Shown: positions 54,082 to 62,331, counted from the first letter of the stretch. The stretch is 64,000 nt of DNA from an uncultured Treponema sp. (GCA_937901865.1 CALDID010000179.1:1-64000), one strand, 5' to 3'. Made by a program: numbers and translations. Notes: generated from the letters alone by a model not told the origin.

Positions 54082-54094
54082 CAGGCTGAGCCTG
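54082..54094. repeat. Mini-hairpin CAGGCtgaGCCTG
   Basis: A further 5-bp stem/3-nt loop, downstream of the uxaB terminator, followed by TTGCTTTTTTT. Confidence 0.5.
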
Positions 54095-54132
54095 TTGCTT
54101 TTTTTGGCTTTTTTGTATATGGTAGTGATACT

Positions 54133-54630
54133 ATGAGCGAAGAAAATTTATGCCCATGCGGCTCGGGCAAAACGTATAACGAATGTTGTGAGCCGATTAT
54201 CAAAGGAACAGCTAAAGCCTCATCTGCTGAAAACTTGATGAGAGCGCGCTACAGTGCGTATGTAAAGCACGAAATCGATTTCATTATGAACTCTTGCGAG
54301 CAGACCGACGAAACTGGTCGCCCTGACCCAAAAGCGACAGAGCAATGGAGCAAAGAGTCTACTTGGCACGGCTTGAAGATTTTAAGCACTCAAGAAGGCA
54401 AAGAGCCAGATACTGAAATCGTTGAGTTTGAAGCAACATACACCACAAAGAAAGGTATTCGCGAAATCCACCATGAGCGCGGACTTTTCAAGAAAATCAA
54501 TGGAGATTGGATTTACAGCTTAGGTCTTGTACAGCCAATGACTGTTGTTCGCGAAGGTCGCAAAATCGGAAGAAACGAGCCTTGTCCTTGCGGTAGCGGC
54601 AAAAAGTATAAGCAGTGCTGCGGTCGCTAA
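54133..54630 (+). CDS. YchJ-family SEC-C motif protein
   Basis: The 165-aa protein has SEC-C zinc-binding motifs at both ends: [13 protein letters not shown] (7-19) and [13 protein letters not shown] (near 151-163). The middle carries the NTF2-like YchJ domain ([15 protein letters not shown]). SEC-C motifs bind zinc and protein partners, as in SecA, but the function of YchJ proteins is unknown. The start of the rlmB gene directly abuts the stop codon. Confidence 0.9.
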   Translation: MSEENLCPCGSGKTYNECCEPIIKGTAKASSAENLMRARYSAYVKHEIDFIMNSCEQTDETGRPDPKATEQWSKESTWHGLKILSTQEGKEPDTEIVEFEATYTTKKGIREIHHERGLFKKINGDWIYSLGLVQPMTVVREGRKIGRNEPCPCGSGKKYKQCCGR

Positions 54631-55419
54631 ATGGAAAATATCCTAACAGGCTTTCACGCTGTTGAAGAGAGAGTGAAGAGCGTCGCAGAAAAAGGGGAGA
54701 AAGAAAGCGCAAAGAAAATGCGTGTTCTTTACGACAAGGCAGGTCCTCGCATAAAGAAAATCCTTTCTTTTGCTAAAGACGCTGGTATTTTGTGCATAAA
54801 AACCACAAAAGAAGAGCTTGACAAAAAGGCTCTTTCTCTCTCCGAGCTTGCCCGCAACCACAGAGGAGTTATGCTCGTCATCGAGGGCGAAGAGAAAATT
54901 AAAAGCAATATCGTAGATTTTGAGCAATTTGTGTCTTCTGTAAAAGAGGACGCTGATTGCACAATTTTGTTGCTTGATTCTATCACAGACCCGCACAATA
55001 TCGGCGCAATTATCCGCAGTGCAGACCAATTCAGTGCAGACCTTGTTGTGCTTCCAAATCACAGGAGCGGAGGCTCTGCTTCTGGAGAGGAAAACGAAGT
55101 TATCGCACGAAGCAGCGCAGGAGCGGCATCTTGGGTAAAAATCTCGAAAGTAGCCAATCTTGTGAGATGCGCAGAAATCTTAAAGAAAAACGGCTTTTGG
55201 ATTTATGGCGCAGACGCAAGAGGCGAACGGCTTGACAAAATCTCTTTTGCAAAGAAAACAGCTATCATAATGGGTAGCGAAGGAAGCGGCATTGCGCATT
55301 TACTAAAAGAGCAGTGCGATGTTATTGCTTCTATTCCAACTTCTGGCAAACTAGACAGCTTGAATGTATCAGTTGCCGCAGGAGTTCTTTTGTACGAGAG
55401 AAAACGACAAAGTTTATAG
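54631..55419 (+). CDS. rlmB: TrmH/SpoU-family RNA 2'-O-methyltransferase (RlmB-like)
   Basis: The 262-aa enzyme probably methylates 23S rRNA (G2251) or a tRNA. It has the N-terminal substrate-binding region (NILTGFHAVEERV) and the SPOUT domain with the knot motifs LLDSITDPHNIGAIIRSADQF (about 112-132), IMGSEGSGI (about 213-221) and DSLNVSVAAGVLLYE at the C-terminus. The RlmB name rests on general similarity; another TrmH-family target is possible. Confidence 0.85.
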   Translation: MENILTGFHAVEERVKSVAEKGEKESAKKMRVLYDKAGPRIKKILSFAKDAGILCIKTTKEELDKKALSLSELARNHRGVMLVIEGEEKIKSNIVDFEQFVSSVKEDADCTILLLDSITDPHNIGAIIRSADQFSADLVVLPNHRSGGSASGEENEVIARSSAGAASWVKISKVANLVRCAEILKKNGFWIYGADARGERLDKISFAKKTAIIMGSEGSGIAHLLKEQCDVIASIPTSGKLDSLNVSVAAGVLLYERKRQSL

Positions 55420-55450
55420 CAACACTTCAGCTAAAAGCAAAATCTAACAA

Positions 55451-55486
55451 AAATCTGCCCTATATAATCTAGGACAGATTTTTTTT
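55451..55486 (+). terminator. Intrinsic terminator of rlmB
   Basis: AAATCTGcCCTA and TAGGaCAGATTT pair, followed by a run of T. Confidence 0.85.
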
Positions 55487-55559
55487 GCACTTGCACTTCT
55501 GCATAGTTTTTTATAAAACATCATCTGAAAGCAAAAATCTCATTGCTCAACTTTAGCAA

Positions 55560-55700
55560 AGTTTTTATTATCTTGCAAAGTTTTTATTATCTTGCAAAAT
55601 TTTTATCAATCTAAGACGTTTGACTTGTAAACAGTCTATTTACAAGCCGTAAACACACTGATTTCGAACTGTAAACAGACTGATTACGAGATGAAATCAC
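55560..55700. repeat. Degenerate 19- and 22-bp tandem units
   Basis: Three units around TTGCAAAGTTTTTATTATC (about 55560-55610), then three 22-bp units starting GTAAACA (55627-55692), the first containing TGTAAA/TTTACA. They resemble the 23-bp arrays but are less regular. No gene is seen in 55487-55828 apart from the promoter below. Confidence 0.55.
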
Positions 55701-55809
55701 ACTGTTTACACCTACTGCAAGGTAAGAGGCTAGACATTTTGCTACAAGTCAATGACTTCATTGCTATAAGGCAGCGGCTTTTTTGCTACTAGTATAAAAA
55801 GAGTGGGTT

Positions 55810-55828
55810 TGGTATAATCGGCTTCGAT
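55810..55828 (+). promoter_or_regulatory. Near-leaderless promoter of the nitrilase gene
   Basis: Extended -10 box TGGTATAAT (55810-55818), ten bases before the ATG at 55829. No clear -35 box or ribosome site. Confidence 0.5.
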
Positions 55829-56554
55829 ATGAGAATTGCTCTTGCTTCCTACACTTTCAAAAACGGCGACATTGATTTTAATGTTTCACAGATACAAAAG
55901 GCTCTTTTGAACGCACAGGGAAAAGCAGATATTGTGTGCTTTGGAGAGGCGTTTTTGCAGGGATTCGACGCGCTTTGTTGGGATTTTGAAAAAGACAAAA
56001 AGACGGCAATAAAGCAAGACAGCGAGCTAATGAAAAAGATTTGCGAGCTTACCACGCTTTACGGCGTTGACCTTGTTTTTGGCTACATAGAAAAGGCGGG
56101 AGAAAGCGATGAAGAGCTGTATTCTTCTTGTGCGGTGGTTCAAAACGGGAAAATCATTCACAACTATCGTCGTGTTTCAAAGGGGTGGAAGCAATTTGAC
56201 ATTACGGATTATCACTACAAAGAGGGAAACGAGATAAAGCCGTTTTTGTATCGTGGAAGAGAGTTTTTGATTGCGATTTGTGGGGATTTGTGGGATTTTC
56301 CAGAGCGATTCAAGGCTGATTGTCCGATTATTTGGGGTGTGTTTGTGAATTATGAGGGAGAGTATAAAGAGTTTTTAGAGGAATACACGGAACAATCGAG
56401 CAAGGTTGCACACGATGTGTTTATGATAAACTCGCTTTCAGATAAACCCGAATCGCACGATATTCACGGAGGCGCGTTTCATTTTTGTGCTGGCAAGATT
56501 GCGGCGCAGACAAAGAACGACACAGAAGATATGCTGATTGTACAAATAGAGTAG
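55829..56554 (+). CDS. Carbon-nitrogen hydrolase (nitrilase superfamily)
   Basis: The 241-aa enzyme has the catalytic triad of the superfamily: Glu40 (in CFGEAF), Lys118 (in RRVSKGW) and Cys151 (in AICGDLWDFPE). The usual role is hydrolysis of amides or nitriles. The C-terminal half is short compared with most members (about 260-280 aa). Substrate unknown. The DUF262 promoter begins inside its final codons (TTGTAC at 56538). Confidence 0.88.
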   Translation: MRIALASYTFKNGDIDFNVSQIQKALLNAQGKADIVCFGEAFLQGFDALCWDFEKDKKTAIKQDSELMKKICELTTLYGVDLVFGYIEKAGESDEELYSSCAVVQNGKIIHNYRRVSKGWKQFDITDYHYKEGNEIKPFLYRGREFLIAICGDLWDFPERFKADCPIIWGVFVNYEGEYKEFLEEYTEQSSKVAHDVFMINSLSDKPESHDIHGGAFHFCAGKIAAQTKNDTEDMLIVQIE

Positions 56555-56566
56555 GTTTGATATAAT
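56538..56566 (+). promoter_or_regulatory. Promoter in front of the DUF262 leader ORF
   Basis: TTGTAC (56538-56543), exactly 17 bp, TATAAT (56561-56566). The first ATG in the right place (56574) is 7 bp after the -10 box, the same geometry as rfbA, so the transcript should begin at or beside that ATG. Confidence 0.65.
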
Positions 56567-56573
56567 GCAGGGT

Positions 56574-56684
56574 ATGAAACCGATTTTGATAAATAAATCA
56601 AAGTATTTCTCTGTAGCAACAGTTTTTAACCGTGTGCCTTTTTCGACTGAATTTGCTTTTATCGCGAATTCAGTCTTTTTATAA
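56574..56684 (+). CDS. Leader ORF of 36 codons reading through a terminator
   Basis: ATG at 56574 opens 36 codons (MKPILINKSKYFSVATVFNR and onward, rich in Phe) ending TAA at 56682-56684. The last third of the ORF is the terminator hairpin at 56645-56680, and the stop is just before the AAGGAGG of the DUF262 gene. Translation of this ORF would place ribosomes on the terminator stem. It has no ribosome site and would be translated as a leaderless mRNA. Whether the peptide itself matters is unknown; a chance ORF cannot be excluded. Confidence 0.45.
   Translation: MKPILINKSKYFSVATVFNRVPFSTEFAFIANSVFL
56645..56680 (+). terminator. Terminator/attenuator upstream of the DUF262 gene
   Basis: GACTGAATTTGC pairs with GCGAATTCAGTC (12 bp with one G.T pair, 7-nt loop), followed by five T and then AAAGGAGG. 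It sits between the promoter at 56538-56566 and the gene it should serve. Confidence 0.75.
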
Positions 56685-56698
56685 AGGAGGTGTGAAAA

Positions 56699-58813
56699 AT
56701 GGACGGACACGCAAAGCCATTGCTAAAATTCCTTAATGGAGCAGACAATCGGTTTATAATTCCTGTATATCAAAGGAATTATGATTGGTCTCAAAAACAG
56801 TGTAAGCAATTATTTGATGATTTGGTACAAGTTGCAAAAGACAATCGAAAATCTCATTTTTTCGGTTCAATCGTTTCAACACTTGCAGCAGGAGGTAGTG
56901 GGTCAGATTTTCTTATAATTGATGGACAACAGCGTATTACAACTGTTTCAATTTTATTTGTTGCTATTGTAAATCTTTTACACTGCAAAAAAATCCAAGA
57001 CAAAGACAATAACCTTGAGCGCAAAATAAAATATACATATCTTATCGATGAATATAGTTCAGACGAAAGAAAACTTCGATTAAAGCCAATAAAAAAAGAT
57101 TGCCTAGCTTTTGATAAAATTGTTGAAGGCGATGCTGATGAGTTTGTGAAAGATTCACACATAACACAAAACTATGAATATTTTTGTGAACGTATTCTTT
57201 CAATTTCAAATGAGATTTCTGTTGATGAGCTTTTTGCTTCAATAAAGAAATTAGAAATCATTGATATTTTCGTTGAAAAAGACGAAGACCCTCAGCTCAT
57301 TTTTGAGAGTTTGAATTCAACGGGACTTGATTTAACAGAGGCTGACAAAATACGAAACTTTATTCTTATGGGTCTATCGTCTGATTTACAAAATGAATAT
57401 TACGAAAAGTATTGGAACAAAATCGAAAATTACACCTGTTATAAGGTAAGCGATTTTATTCGACATTATCTTACATTCAAACAGAAAAAAATTCCAAACG
57501 TCAATGCAGTTTATTTTGAATTCAAGGAATACGTTCAGAAACAGCACCTTGCTCCGTGCAATTATGGCGACCTTCTTTCTGATATGCTTTTTTATGCAAA
57601 AATCTATGGACACATTTCCTCTGGTACGCAAAATGATTGGAATGTTTCTTGGAAGATAAAAAAGGCTCTGAACCGACTTAATCTTATTGATGTTTCTGTT
57701 TGTTATCCGTTTCTTCTTGCGCTTTTTAGTGCATTTGAAAAAAAAGAGCTTGACGAAATCGAGGTGGAGAAATCATTGTTATGCATAGAATCCTTTGTAT
57801 TCAGAAGATTATTGTGTGGCTATCCAACAAATGCGCTTAACAAGATTTTCACAACACTTGACTTTGACATAAAACGACTTAACAAAGTTAATTCTCCGTA
57901 TTCGAGTGTCCTCATCTATGTGCTTGAAAGCAAAACAGGCTCGGCAGAATTTCCGCCAGACCGCATTTTTGCAAAAGCTATACAAGAGCGACAAGTATAC
58001 AAAATGCAAAAGAAAAACAAGCAATATCTTTTTGACCGCCTTGAGAACAAAGACACGATAGAACATGTCAATGTCATTGAGCTAATGGATAGTACAGACG
58101 AAACGAACAAGCTTACTATTGAACACATAATGCCTCAGACACTTTCTGTAGAATGGAAGCAAATGCTCGGCGAAAACTGGAAAGAGATTTTTGATACATG
58201 GATTCATACGCTCTCAAATCTTACGCTCACGGGATATAACTCAAAATATGGAAATGAGATTTTTTCTACAAAGAAGTCAATCAAACACGGTTTTGCAGAT
58301 AGTGGATTGAATATCAATAAGCCTTTACTAAAATATGACAAATGGACAGAAGCTGAGTTAAAAGACAGATGTGAACTTCTTACAAAAGAAATGCTTTCGC
58401 TTTGGGATTATCCAAAAACAGATTTTGTGCCTCCACAAGATGCAGACAGTATAATCTCTTTTGATGAAGCAGAAGATTTGACAGGACGTAAACTCGTGTC
58501 ATTCTCGTATAATGGCGACGAAGAACAGAAAACAAGTCAATGGAGTACGATGTATACATCTGTTGCACAAGCTCTTTTTAACGAAAATTATGCGCCAATG
58601 ATTGCTCTTGCATCAAGCAAAAAAATTGCAGAAATTGATTTCAACAAAAAAGATAATCCTGCATGGGTTGAACTTGGGCAAGGAATTTTTTTATACAAAG
58701 CAAACAGCACGATTGCAAAACAACACGTTCTTGAAAAGATATTCGAGGCGTATGAAAAAGACAAATCTGAACTAATTTTCCATTTGAAGAATGAAAAATC
58801 TGAAACAGAATAA
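56699..58813 (+). CDS. DUF262/DUF1524 (GmrSD-like) antiphage-type protein
   Basis: The 704-aa protein fuses a DUF262 ParB-like domain (about 10-230; IPVYQRNYDW at 21-30 and IIDGQQR at 73-79) with a DUF1524 HNH-like nuclease domain (about 430-560; TIEHIMPQ at 473-480 with Glu475/His476, and NLTLTGYNSKYGN). Such fusions include GmrSD-type restriction enzymes that attack modified phage DNA and other phage-defence proteins. A C-terminal extension (about 590-704) is unassigned. Lower GC than carB downstream; the gene is AT-rich, fitting transfer. It starts 18 nt behind an attenuator-like terminator and is followed by carB at 18 bp. Confidence 0.85.
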   Translation: MDGHAKPLLKFLNGADNRFIIPVYQRNYDWSQKQCKQLFDDLVQVAKDNRKSHFFGSIVSTLAAGGSGSDFLIIDGQQRITTVSILFVAIVNLLHCKKIQDKDNNLERKIKYTYLIDEYSSDERKLRLKPIKKDCLAFDKIVEGDADEFVKDSHITQNYEYFCERILSISNEISVDELFASIKKLEIIDIFVEKDEDPQLIFESLNSTGLDLTEADKIRNFILMGLSSDLQNEYYEKYWNKIENYTCYKVSDFIRHYLTFKQKKIPNVNAVYFEFKEYVQKQHLAPCNYGDLLSDMLFYAKIYGHISSGTQNDWNVSWKIKKALNRLNLIDVSVCYPFLLALFSAFEKKELDEIEVEKSLLCIESFVFRRLLCGYPTNALNKIFTTLDFDIKRLNKVNSPYSSVLIYVLESKTGSAEFPPDRIFAKAIQERQVYKMQKKNKQYLFDRLENKDTIEHVNVIELMDSTDETNKLTIEHIMPQTLSVEWKQMLGENWKEIFDTWIHTLSNLTLTGYNSKYGNEIFSTKKSIKHGFADSGLNINKPLLKYDKWTEAELKDRCELLTKEMLSLWDYPKTDFVPPQDADSIISFDEAEDLTGRKLVSFSYNGDEEQKTSQWSTMYTSVAQALFNENYAPMIALASSKKIAEIDFNKKDNPAWVELGQGIFLYKANSTIAKQHVLEKIFEAYEKDKSELIFHLKNEKSETE

Positions 58814-58831
58814 ACTCCTAAGGGGGAAGAA

Positions 58832-60376
58832 ATGCCACTGAACAAAGACATTCACAAAGTTATGGTTATTGGGTCGGGACCGATTATTATCGGACAGGCG
58901 GCGGAGTTCGACTATGCAGGTTCGCAGGCGTGCAAGGCACTCAAAGAGCAGGGACTTGATGTCGTGCTCGTCAACTCGAATCCTGCGACGTTGATGACCG
59001 ACACCGCAATGGCTGACCACATTTACATCGAGCCGCTCATTCCCGAAACAATCGAGCGCATCATCGAAAAGGAAAAACCCGATTCGATTTTGTCTTCGCT
59101 CGGCGGACAGACGGGATTGACGCTGTGTATGGAACTGGCAAAATCGGGATTTTTGGAAAGCCACGGCGTAAAACTTTTGGGCGCAAAGCCTGAAACAATC
59201 GACAAAGCCGAAGACCGACAGATGTTCAAAGACACAATGGAAAAAATCGGCGAGCCGTGCATTCCGTCAAAAGTCGTTACGACATACGAAGACGCGCTCG
59301 CGTTCGTCAACAGCGAAATCGGCTATCCTGCGATTATCCGCCCTGCATTCACGCTCGGCGGCACGGGCGGCGGTATTGCGAATAACGAAGCGGAGTTCAA
59401 CGAAATCGCGCACAACGGGCTTCATCGCTCGCCAATTCACCAAATCCTCGTGGAAAAGTGCATTTCGGGCTGGAAAGAAATCGAGTTCGAGGTTATGCGA
59501 GACCATTCGGGCAACGTTTTGACCGTTTGTTCAATGGAAAACTTTGACCCTGTCGGCGTGCATACAGGCGATTCTATCGTTATTGCACCAGCCGTTACGC
59601 TTTCGGACAAAGAGTACCAAATGCTGCGCTCCGCGGCGTTGAACATCATCAGTTCGCTCGATATGGAGGGCGGCTGCAACTGTCAATTTGCGCTCAATCC
59701 GAACAGTTTTGAATACGCGGTTATCGAGGTCAATCCGCGCGTTTCCCGCTCGTCCGCTCTTGCGTCAAAGGCGACGGGCTACCCGATTGCGAAAGTTGCG
59801 ACGCTCATCGCTATCGGCTACAATCTCGACGAAATCCCGAACTTTGTAACCAAGAAGACGGCGGCGTGCTTTGAGCCTGTGCTTGATTATGTCGTCGTAA
59901 AATTCCCGAAGTTCCCGTTCGACAAGTTCGTGTATGCGGCACGAAAACTCGGTACGCAGATGAAGGCGACGGGCGAAGTTATGGCGATTGGGCACACGTT
60001 CGAGCAGGCGATTATGAAGGCGGCGCGTGGGGCGGAAGTCGGCGTGAGTTCGCTCAATCTGCCGATTTTCGAGGAAGAGAGCGACGAAGACATTAAGCGC
60101 AGGGTCGGAGAATGCACAGACCAGCGCATTTTCGCGATTTTCCAAGCATTGAAGCGCGGTGTGATGAGCGTAGAGGAAATCAATGCGGTTACGAAGATTG
60201 ACCCGTGGTTCTTGAATCATCTCAAGAATCTTGCCGACACGGAAAAACGATTTGCCGAGGTCAAGGCGGGAACTCACGAGCTGACGCAGGCGGAATACGT
60301 CGAAGCGAAAGAATACGGATACCCCGACAGCGTGATTGAAAAGATGACAGGTTTAAAGATAGAAAAGTCTGCATAA
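58832..60376 (+). CDS. carB: Carbamoyl-phosphate synthase large subunit, N-terminal half only
   Basis: The 514-aa protein matches the first half of CarB (full length about 1,070 aa): the N-terminus (IGSGPIIIGQAAEFDYAGSQ), the ATP-grasp domain with GGTGGG, EVNPRVSRSSALASKATGYP, and the following oligomerisation domain (about 400-514). The second ATP-grasp (carbamate kinase-like) half and the allosteric domain are missing, and no remnant follows. It could be one piece of a split CarB with the other half elsewhere (split forms are known in Aquifex and Methanocaldococcus), or a truncated gene. No carA is here. It is richer in GC than its neighbours. Confidence 0.88.
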   Translation: MPLNKDIHKVMVIGSGPIIIGQAAEFDYAGSQACKALKEQGLDVVLVNSNPATLMTDTAMADHIYIEPLIPETIERIIEKEKPDSILSSLGGQTGLTLCMELAKSGFLESHGVKLLGAKPETIDKAEDRQMFKDTMEKIGEPCIPSKVVTTYEDALAFVNSEIGYPAIIRPAFTLGGTGGGIANNEAEFNEIAHNGLHRSPIHQILVEKCISGWKEIEFEVMRDHSGNVLTVCSMENFDPVGVHTGDSIVIAPAVTLSDKEYQMLRSAALNIISSLDMEGGCNCQFALNPNSFEYAVIEVNPRVSRSSALASKATGYPIAKVATLIAIGYNLDEIPNFVTKKTAACFEPVLDYVVVKFPKFPFDKFVYAARKLGTQMKATGEVMAIGHTFEQAIMKAARGAEVGVSSLNLPIFEEESDEDIKRRVGECTDQRIFAIFQALKRGVMSVEEINAVTKIDPWFLNHLKNLADTEKRFAEVKAGTHELTQAEYVEAKEYGYPDSVIEKMTGLKIEKSA

Positions 60377-60408
60377 AAAGCTACACCTAAAATATTATCT
60401 GATACTAC

Positions 60409-60447
60409 AAGTACACATTTCATGTAAAATATATGGAATGTGTACTT
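60409..60447 (+). promoter_or_regulatory. 11-bp perfect inverted repeat after carB, before a toxin-antitoxin pair
   Basis: AAGTACACATT (60409-60419) and AATGTGTACTT (60437-60447) with a 17-nt spacer, followed by T-rich bases. A third half-site AATGTAC is at 60453-60459, overlapping the presumed -35 of the antitoxin promoter. It may be the carB terminator, the toxin-antitoxin operator, or both. Confidence 0.6.
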
Positions 60448-60473
60448 TCTTTAATGTACGCAAAAAAAATGTA

Positions 60474-60482
60474 TGCTATAAT
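60474..60482 (+). promoter_or_regulatory. Promoter of the DUF2281/PIN pair
   Basis: Extended -10 TGCTATAAT (60474-60482), with ATGTAC at 17-bp spacing. AAGGAGG lies before the ATG at 60500. Confidence 0.6.
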
Positions 60483-60499
60483 CGGATAAGGAGGTCAGT

Positions 60500-60718
60500 A
60501 TGAGCTATGCAGTTTTAGAAAAAGAGCTAGAAACATTACCAGAGTATGCAGTAGAAGAGGTTGTTGATTTTATTCGCTTTATCAAACAGAAAATAGAAAG
60601 AAGCGCAACAAAAAAAGCTGAAGTAAAAAGCTCTATGTTCGGCGTGTGGAAAGACGAACCGTTTTATATGTCAAATGATTTTGATGAGCCGATAGAAGAT
60701 TTTGCGGAGTACATGTGA
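60500..60718 (+). CDS. DUF2281-type antitoxin
   Basis: The 72-aa antitoxin-type protein starts MSYAVLEKELETLPEYAVEE, followed by VVDFIRFIKQKIE, the DUF2281 pattern found upstream of PIN toxins. Its acidic C-terminal tail (NDFDEPIEDFAEYM) probably wraps the toxin. The stop overlaps the toxin start (TGATG). It is preceded by a strong ribosome site and an inverted repeat that it may bind to repress its own operon. Confidence 0.85.
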   Translation: MSYAVLEKELETLPEYAVEEVVDFIRFIKQKIERSATKKAEVKSSMFGVWKDEPFYMSNDFDEPIEDFAEYM

Positions 60719-61107
60719 TGAAATACCTTTTAGACACACACGCAATTCTTTGGTATCTTTTCGGTAGCCCAAAACTTTCGGACAAAGCACGAAAATTGAT
60801 GGACAGCGAAGAATGTTTTTACAGTTATGTTTCGTTTTGGGAAATATCAATTAAGCAAAGCAAAGGAAATCTCGATATTACACACTCAATTTTTGAGATT
60901 GACGAAATGTGCAAAAAAGCGAAATTCAAGAGTCTGCCTGTTACACTTTCAGATTTCTCTGCGGTGCGAAATCTGCCATTTCAAACGAATGTTCGCCACA
61001 ATGACCCATTCGACCGTATGCTTATTTCGCAAGCGAAGACGAACTGTCTTACCATTATTACCTGCGATGAAAAAATCCCATTGTACGAAATCCAAACAGT
61101 ATGGTAA
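60718..61107 (+). CDS. PIN-domain toxin (VapC-like)
   Basis: The 129-aa ribonuclease toxin has the PIN start KYLLDTHAILWYL (catalytic Asp6) and acidic residues near the end of the domain (NDPFDRMLISQA and TIITCDEKI). I start at the ATG at 60718, which overlaps the antitoxin stop; a GTG one codon upstream is possible. Likely target is tRNA or rRNA, as in VapC proteins, but this is inferred. Confidence 0.88.
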   Translation: MKYLLDTHAILWYLFGSPKLSDKARKLMDSEECFYSYVSFWEISIKQSKGNLDITHSIFEIDEMCKKAKFKSLPVTLSDFSAVRNLPFQTNVRHNDPFDRMLISQAKTNCLTIITCDEKIPLYEIQTVW

Positions 61108-61133
61108 ATTTGTTTTTATGATTTTCAGAAAAA

Positions 61134-61757
61134 TCAATACGAAATGCTTATGCCGACGCGTGGTTGAAACAACAAACCTGCATAGTTCGCACTGTAATTT
61201 ACACTAGCATCGATACCTTCAACTTCGTTTTCGTAACTTGCAGAACCGATATTGTAATACAGACTGCCCGCCGCGAATACGCCAAAATGAGAAGCTAAAT
61301 GATACGTTGCCGAAATCGTCGGACCAACAACAAAATTGAAAAGTGCCAACTCATCTGTAGTTTTGATACCGTCCACATCTTTTTTGTAGTAGCCGACATC
61401 AGTGTAATTAAAACCAAGGTCGCCCGTAAGAAATACCGTCAGTTTTTCGCTGTCCACAATTTTTCCGCCAAATCCTATGCCGCCCAAGAAACTAGCACCG
61501 CCAGAATCTTTAACCACAGATTGAGTTGCAACACCAGAGCCTCCTGCAAACATTTTCCACGCCAATCCAAAATCCATCGTGTGAATAAAATCCACCTCAC
61601 CGCAATAGCCTACCGCTGTAAAACTCCCCATACCATCTTCCGAGTTCCACGCGCCCGACTGAAACGGCATCGTAAAGCCAAACTGCCATTCAGTTCCGCT
61701 CGCAAATGCCGCAAGCGAAACAAATACCGATAAAACACAAGAAAGTATCTTTTTCAT
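61134..61757 (-). CDS. Outer-membrane beta-barrel protein
   Basis: The 207-aa exported protein has a signal peptide (about 1-19, AFASG) and alternating hydrophobic strands with Gly and aromatic residues throughout, ending in the aromatic-terminal strand VGISISY, typical of outer-membrane proteins. Size fits an 8-stranded barrel. Function unknown. It is divergent from the XRE regulator, with paired TTAGAC sites between them, so the regulator may control it. Confidence 0.75.
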   Translation of the reverse strand: MKKILSCVLSVFVSLAAFASGTEWQFGFTMPFQSGAWNSEDGMGSFTAVGYCGEVDFIHTMDFGLAWKMFAGGSGVATQSVVKDSGGASFLGGIGFGGKIVDSEKLTVFLTGDLGFNYTDVGYYKKDVDGIKTTDELALFNFVVGPTISATYHLASHFGVFAAGSLYYNIGSASYENEVEGIDASVNYSANYAGLLFQPRVGISISY

Positions 61758-61782
61758 AAAAGACCTCCTAAATGAAAAGGTA

Positions 61783-61854
61783 ATTAGACGCTTTATCTAA
61801 AATATATGTATGATTACAAGACAAACTGTCTAATACAACAAGAAAAATTAGACA
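61783..61854. promoter_or_regulatory. Operator-like sites between the barrel gene and the XRE gene
   Basis: TGTCTAAT (61827-61834) and ATTAGACA (61847-61854) form a perfect inverted pair with a 12-bp spacer. A third half-site ATTAGACG (61783-61790) pairs less well with TCTAA at 61796-61800. The sites lie in the divergent gap and fit binding by the XRE protein. Confidence 0.55.
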
Positions 61855-61873
61855 AAAGTTTTTATTTTTCGGT

Positions 61874-62212
61874 ATGAGTTTTTGGAAGAACGTGATTAAA
61901 GAACTGGAATATCGAGGAATAAGCCGCAAAGAGCTTGCGTTTTCGCTGGGAATGAACAATATGACTATTCACAAAGCCATCGAGCGCGACAGTATGCCAG
62001 CTGCCGATACTGCGCTTCGCATTGCAAAAACGCTCGGCGTTTCATTGGAATATCTGCTCGATATGCCTTCGGAAAGCGCAAGCGAAAACTGCGACAATGA
62101 AAAAGATATTGCGTTGTACAAAAAATATAGCACGGTGCTTGATAGGCTCGAAACGTTAAGCCAGCGAGAAATTTCAGCGGTGTCGCAACTCGTCGCAGCT
62201 CTTTCGCTCTGA
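61874..62212 (+). CDS. XRE-family transcriptional regulator
   Basis: The 112-aa protein has an N-terminal XRE/Cro-type helix-turn-helix (about 6-62; ISRKELAFSLGMNNMTIHKAIER and ADTALRIAKTLGVSLEYLLDM) and a helical C-terminal tail (about 80-112) likely to mediate dimerisation. Divergent from the barrel gene, it is probably autoregulated through the TTAGAC sites upstream. Confidence 0.88.
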   Translation: MSFWKNVIKELEYRGISRKELAFSLGMNNMTIHKAIERDSMPAADTALRIAKTLGVSLEYLLDMPSESASENCDNEKDIALYKKYSTVLDRLETLSQREISAVSQLVAALSL

Positions 62213-62331
62213 CTGCAGAATAAAAAACAACAGGCAACAGAGCATAAAAACAAAAATGCTCGCGGTAAAAAAATATTTTTCGTCAACGAGTACCCACATC
62301 AATTTTTCTTGCCTTTGACACTCACGTATAC

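Noticed and set aside
59765..60277. 170-aa minus-strand ORF opposite carB
   Set aside because: It is a shadow of GC-rich codons in a conserved gene.
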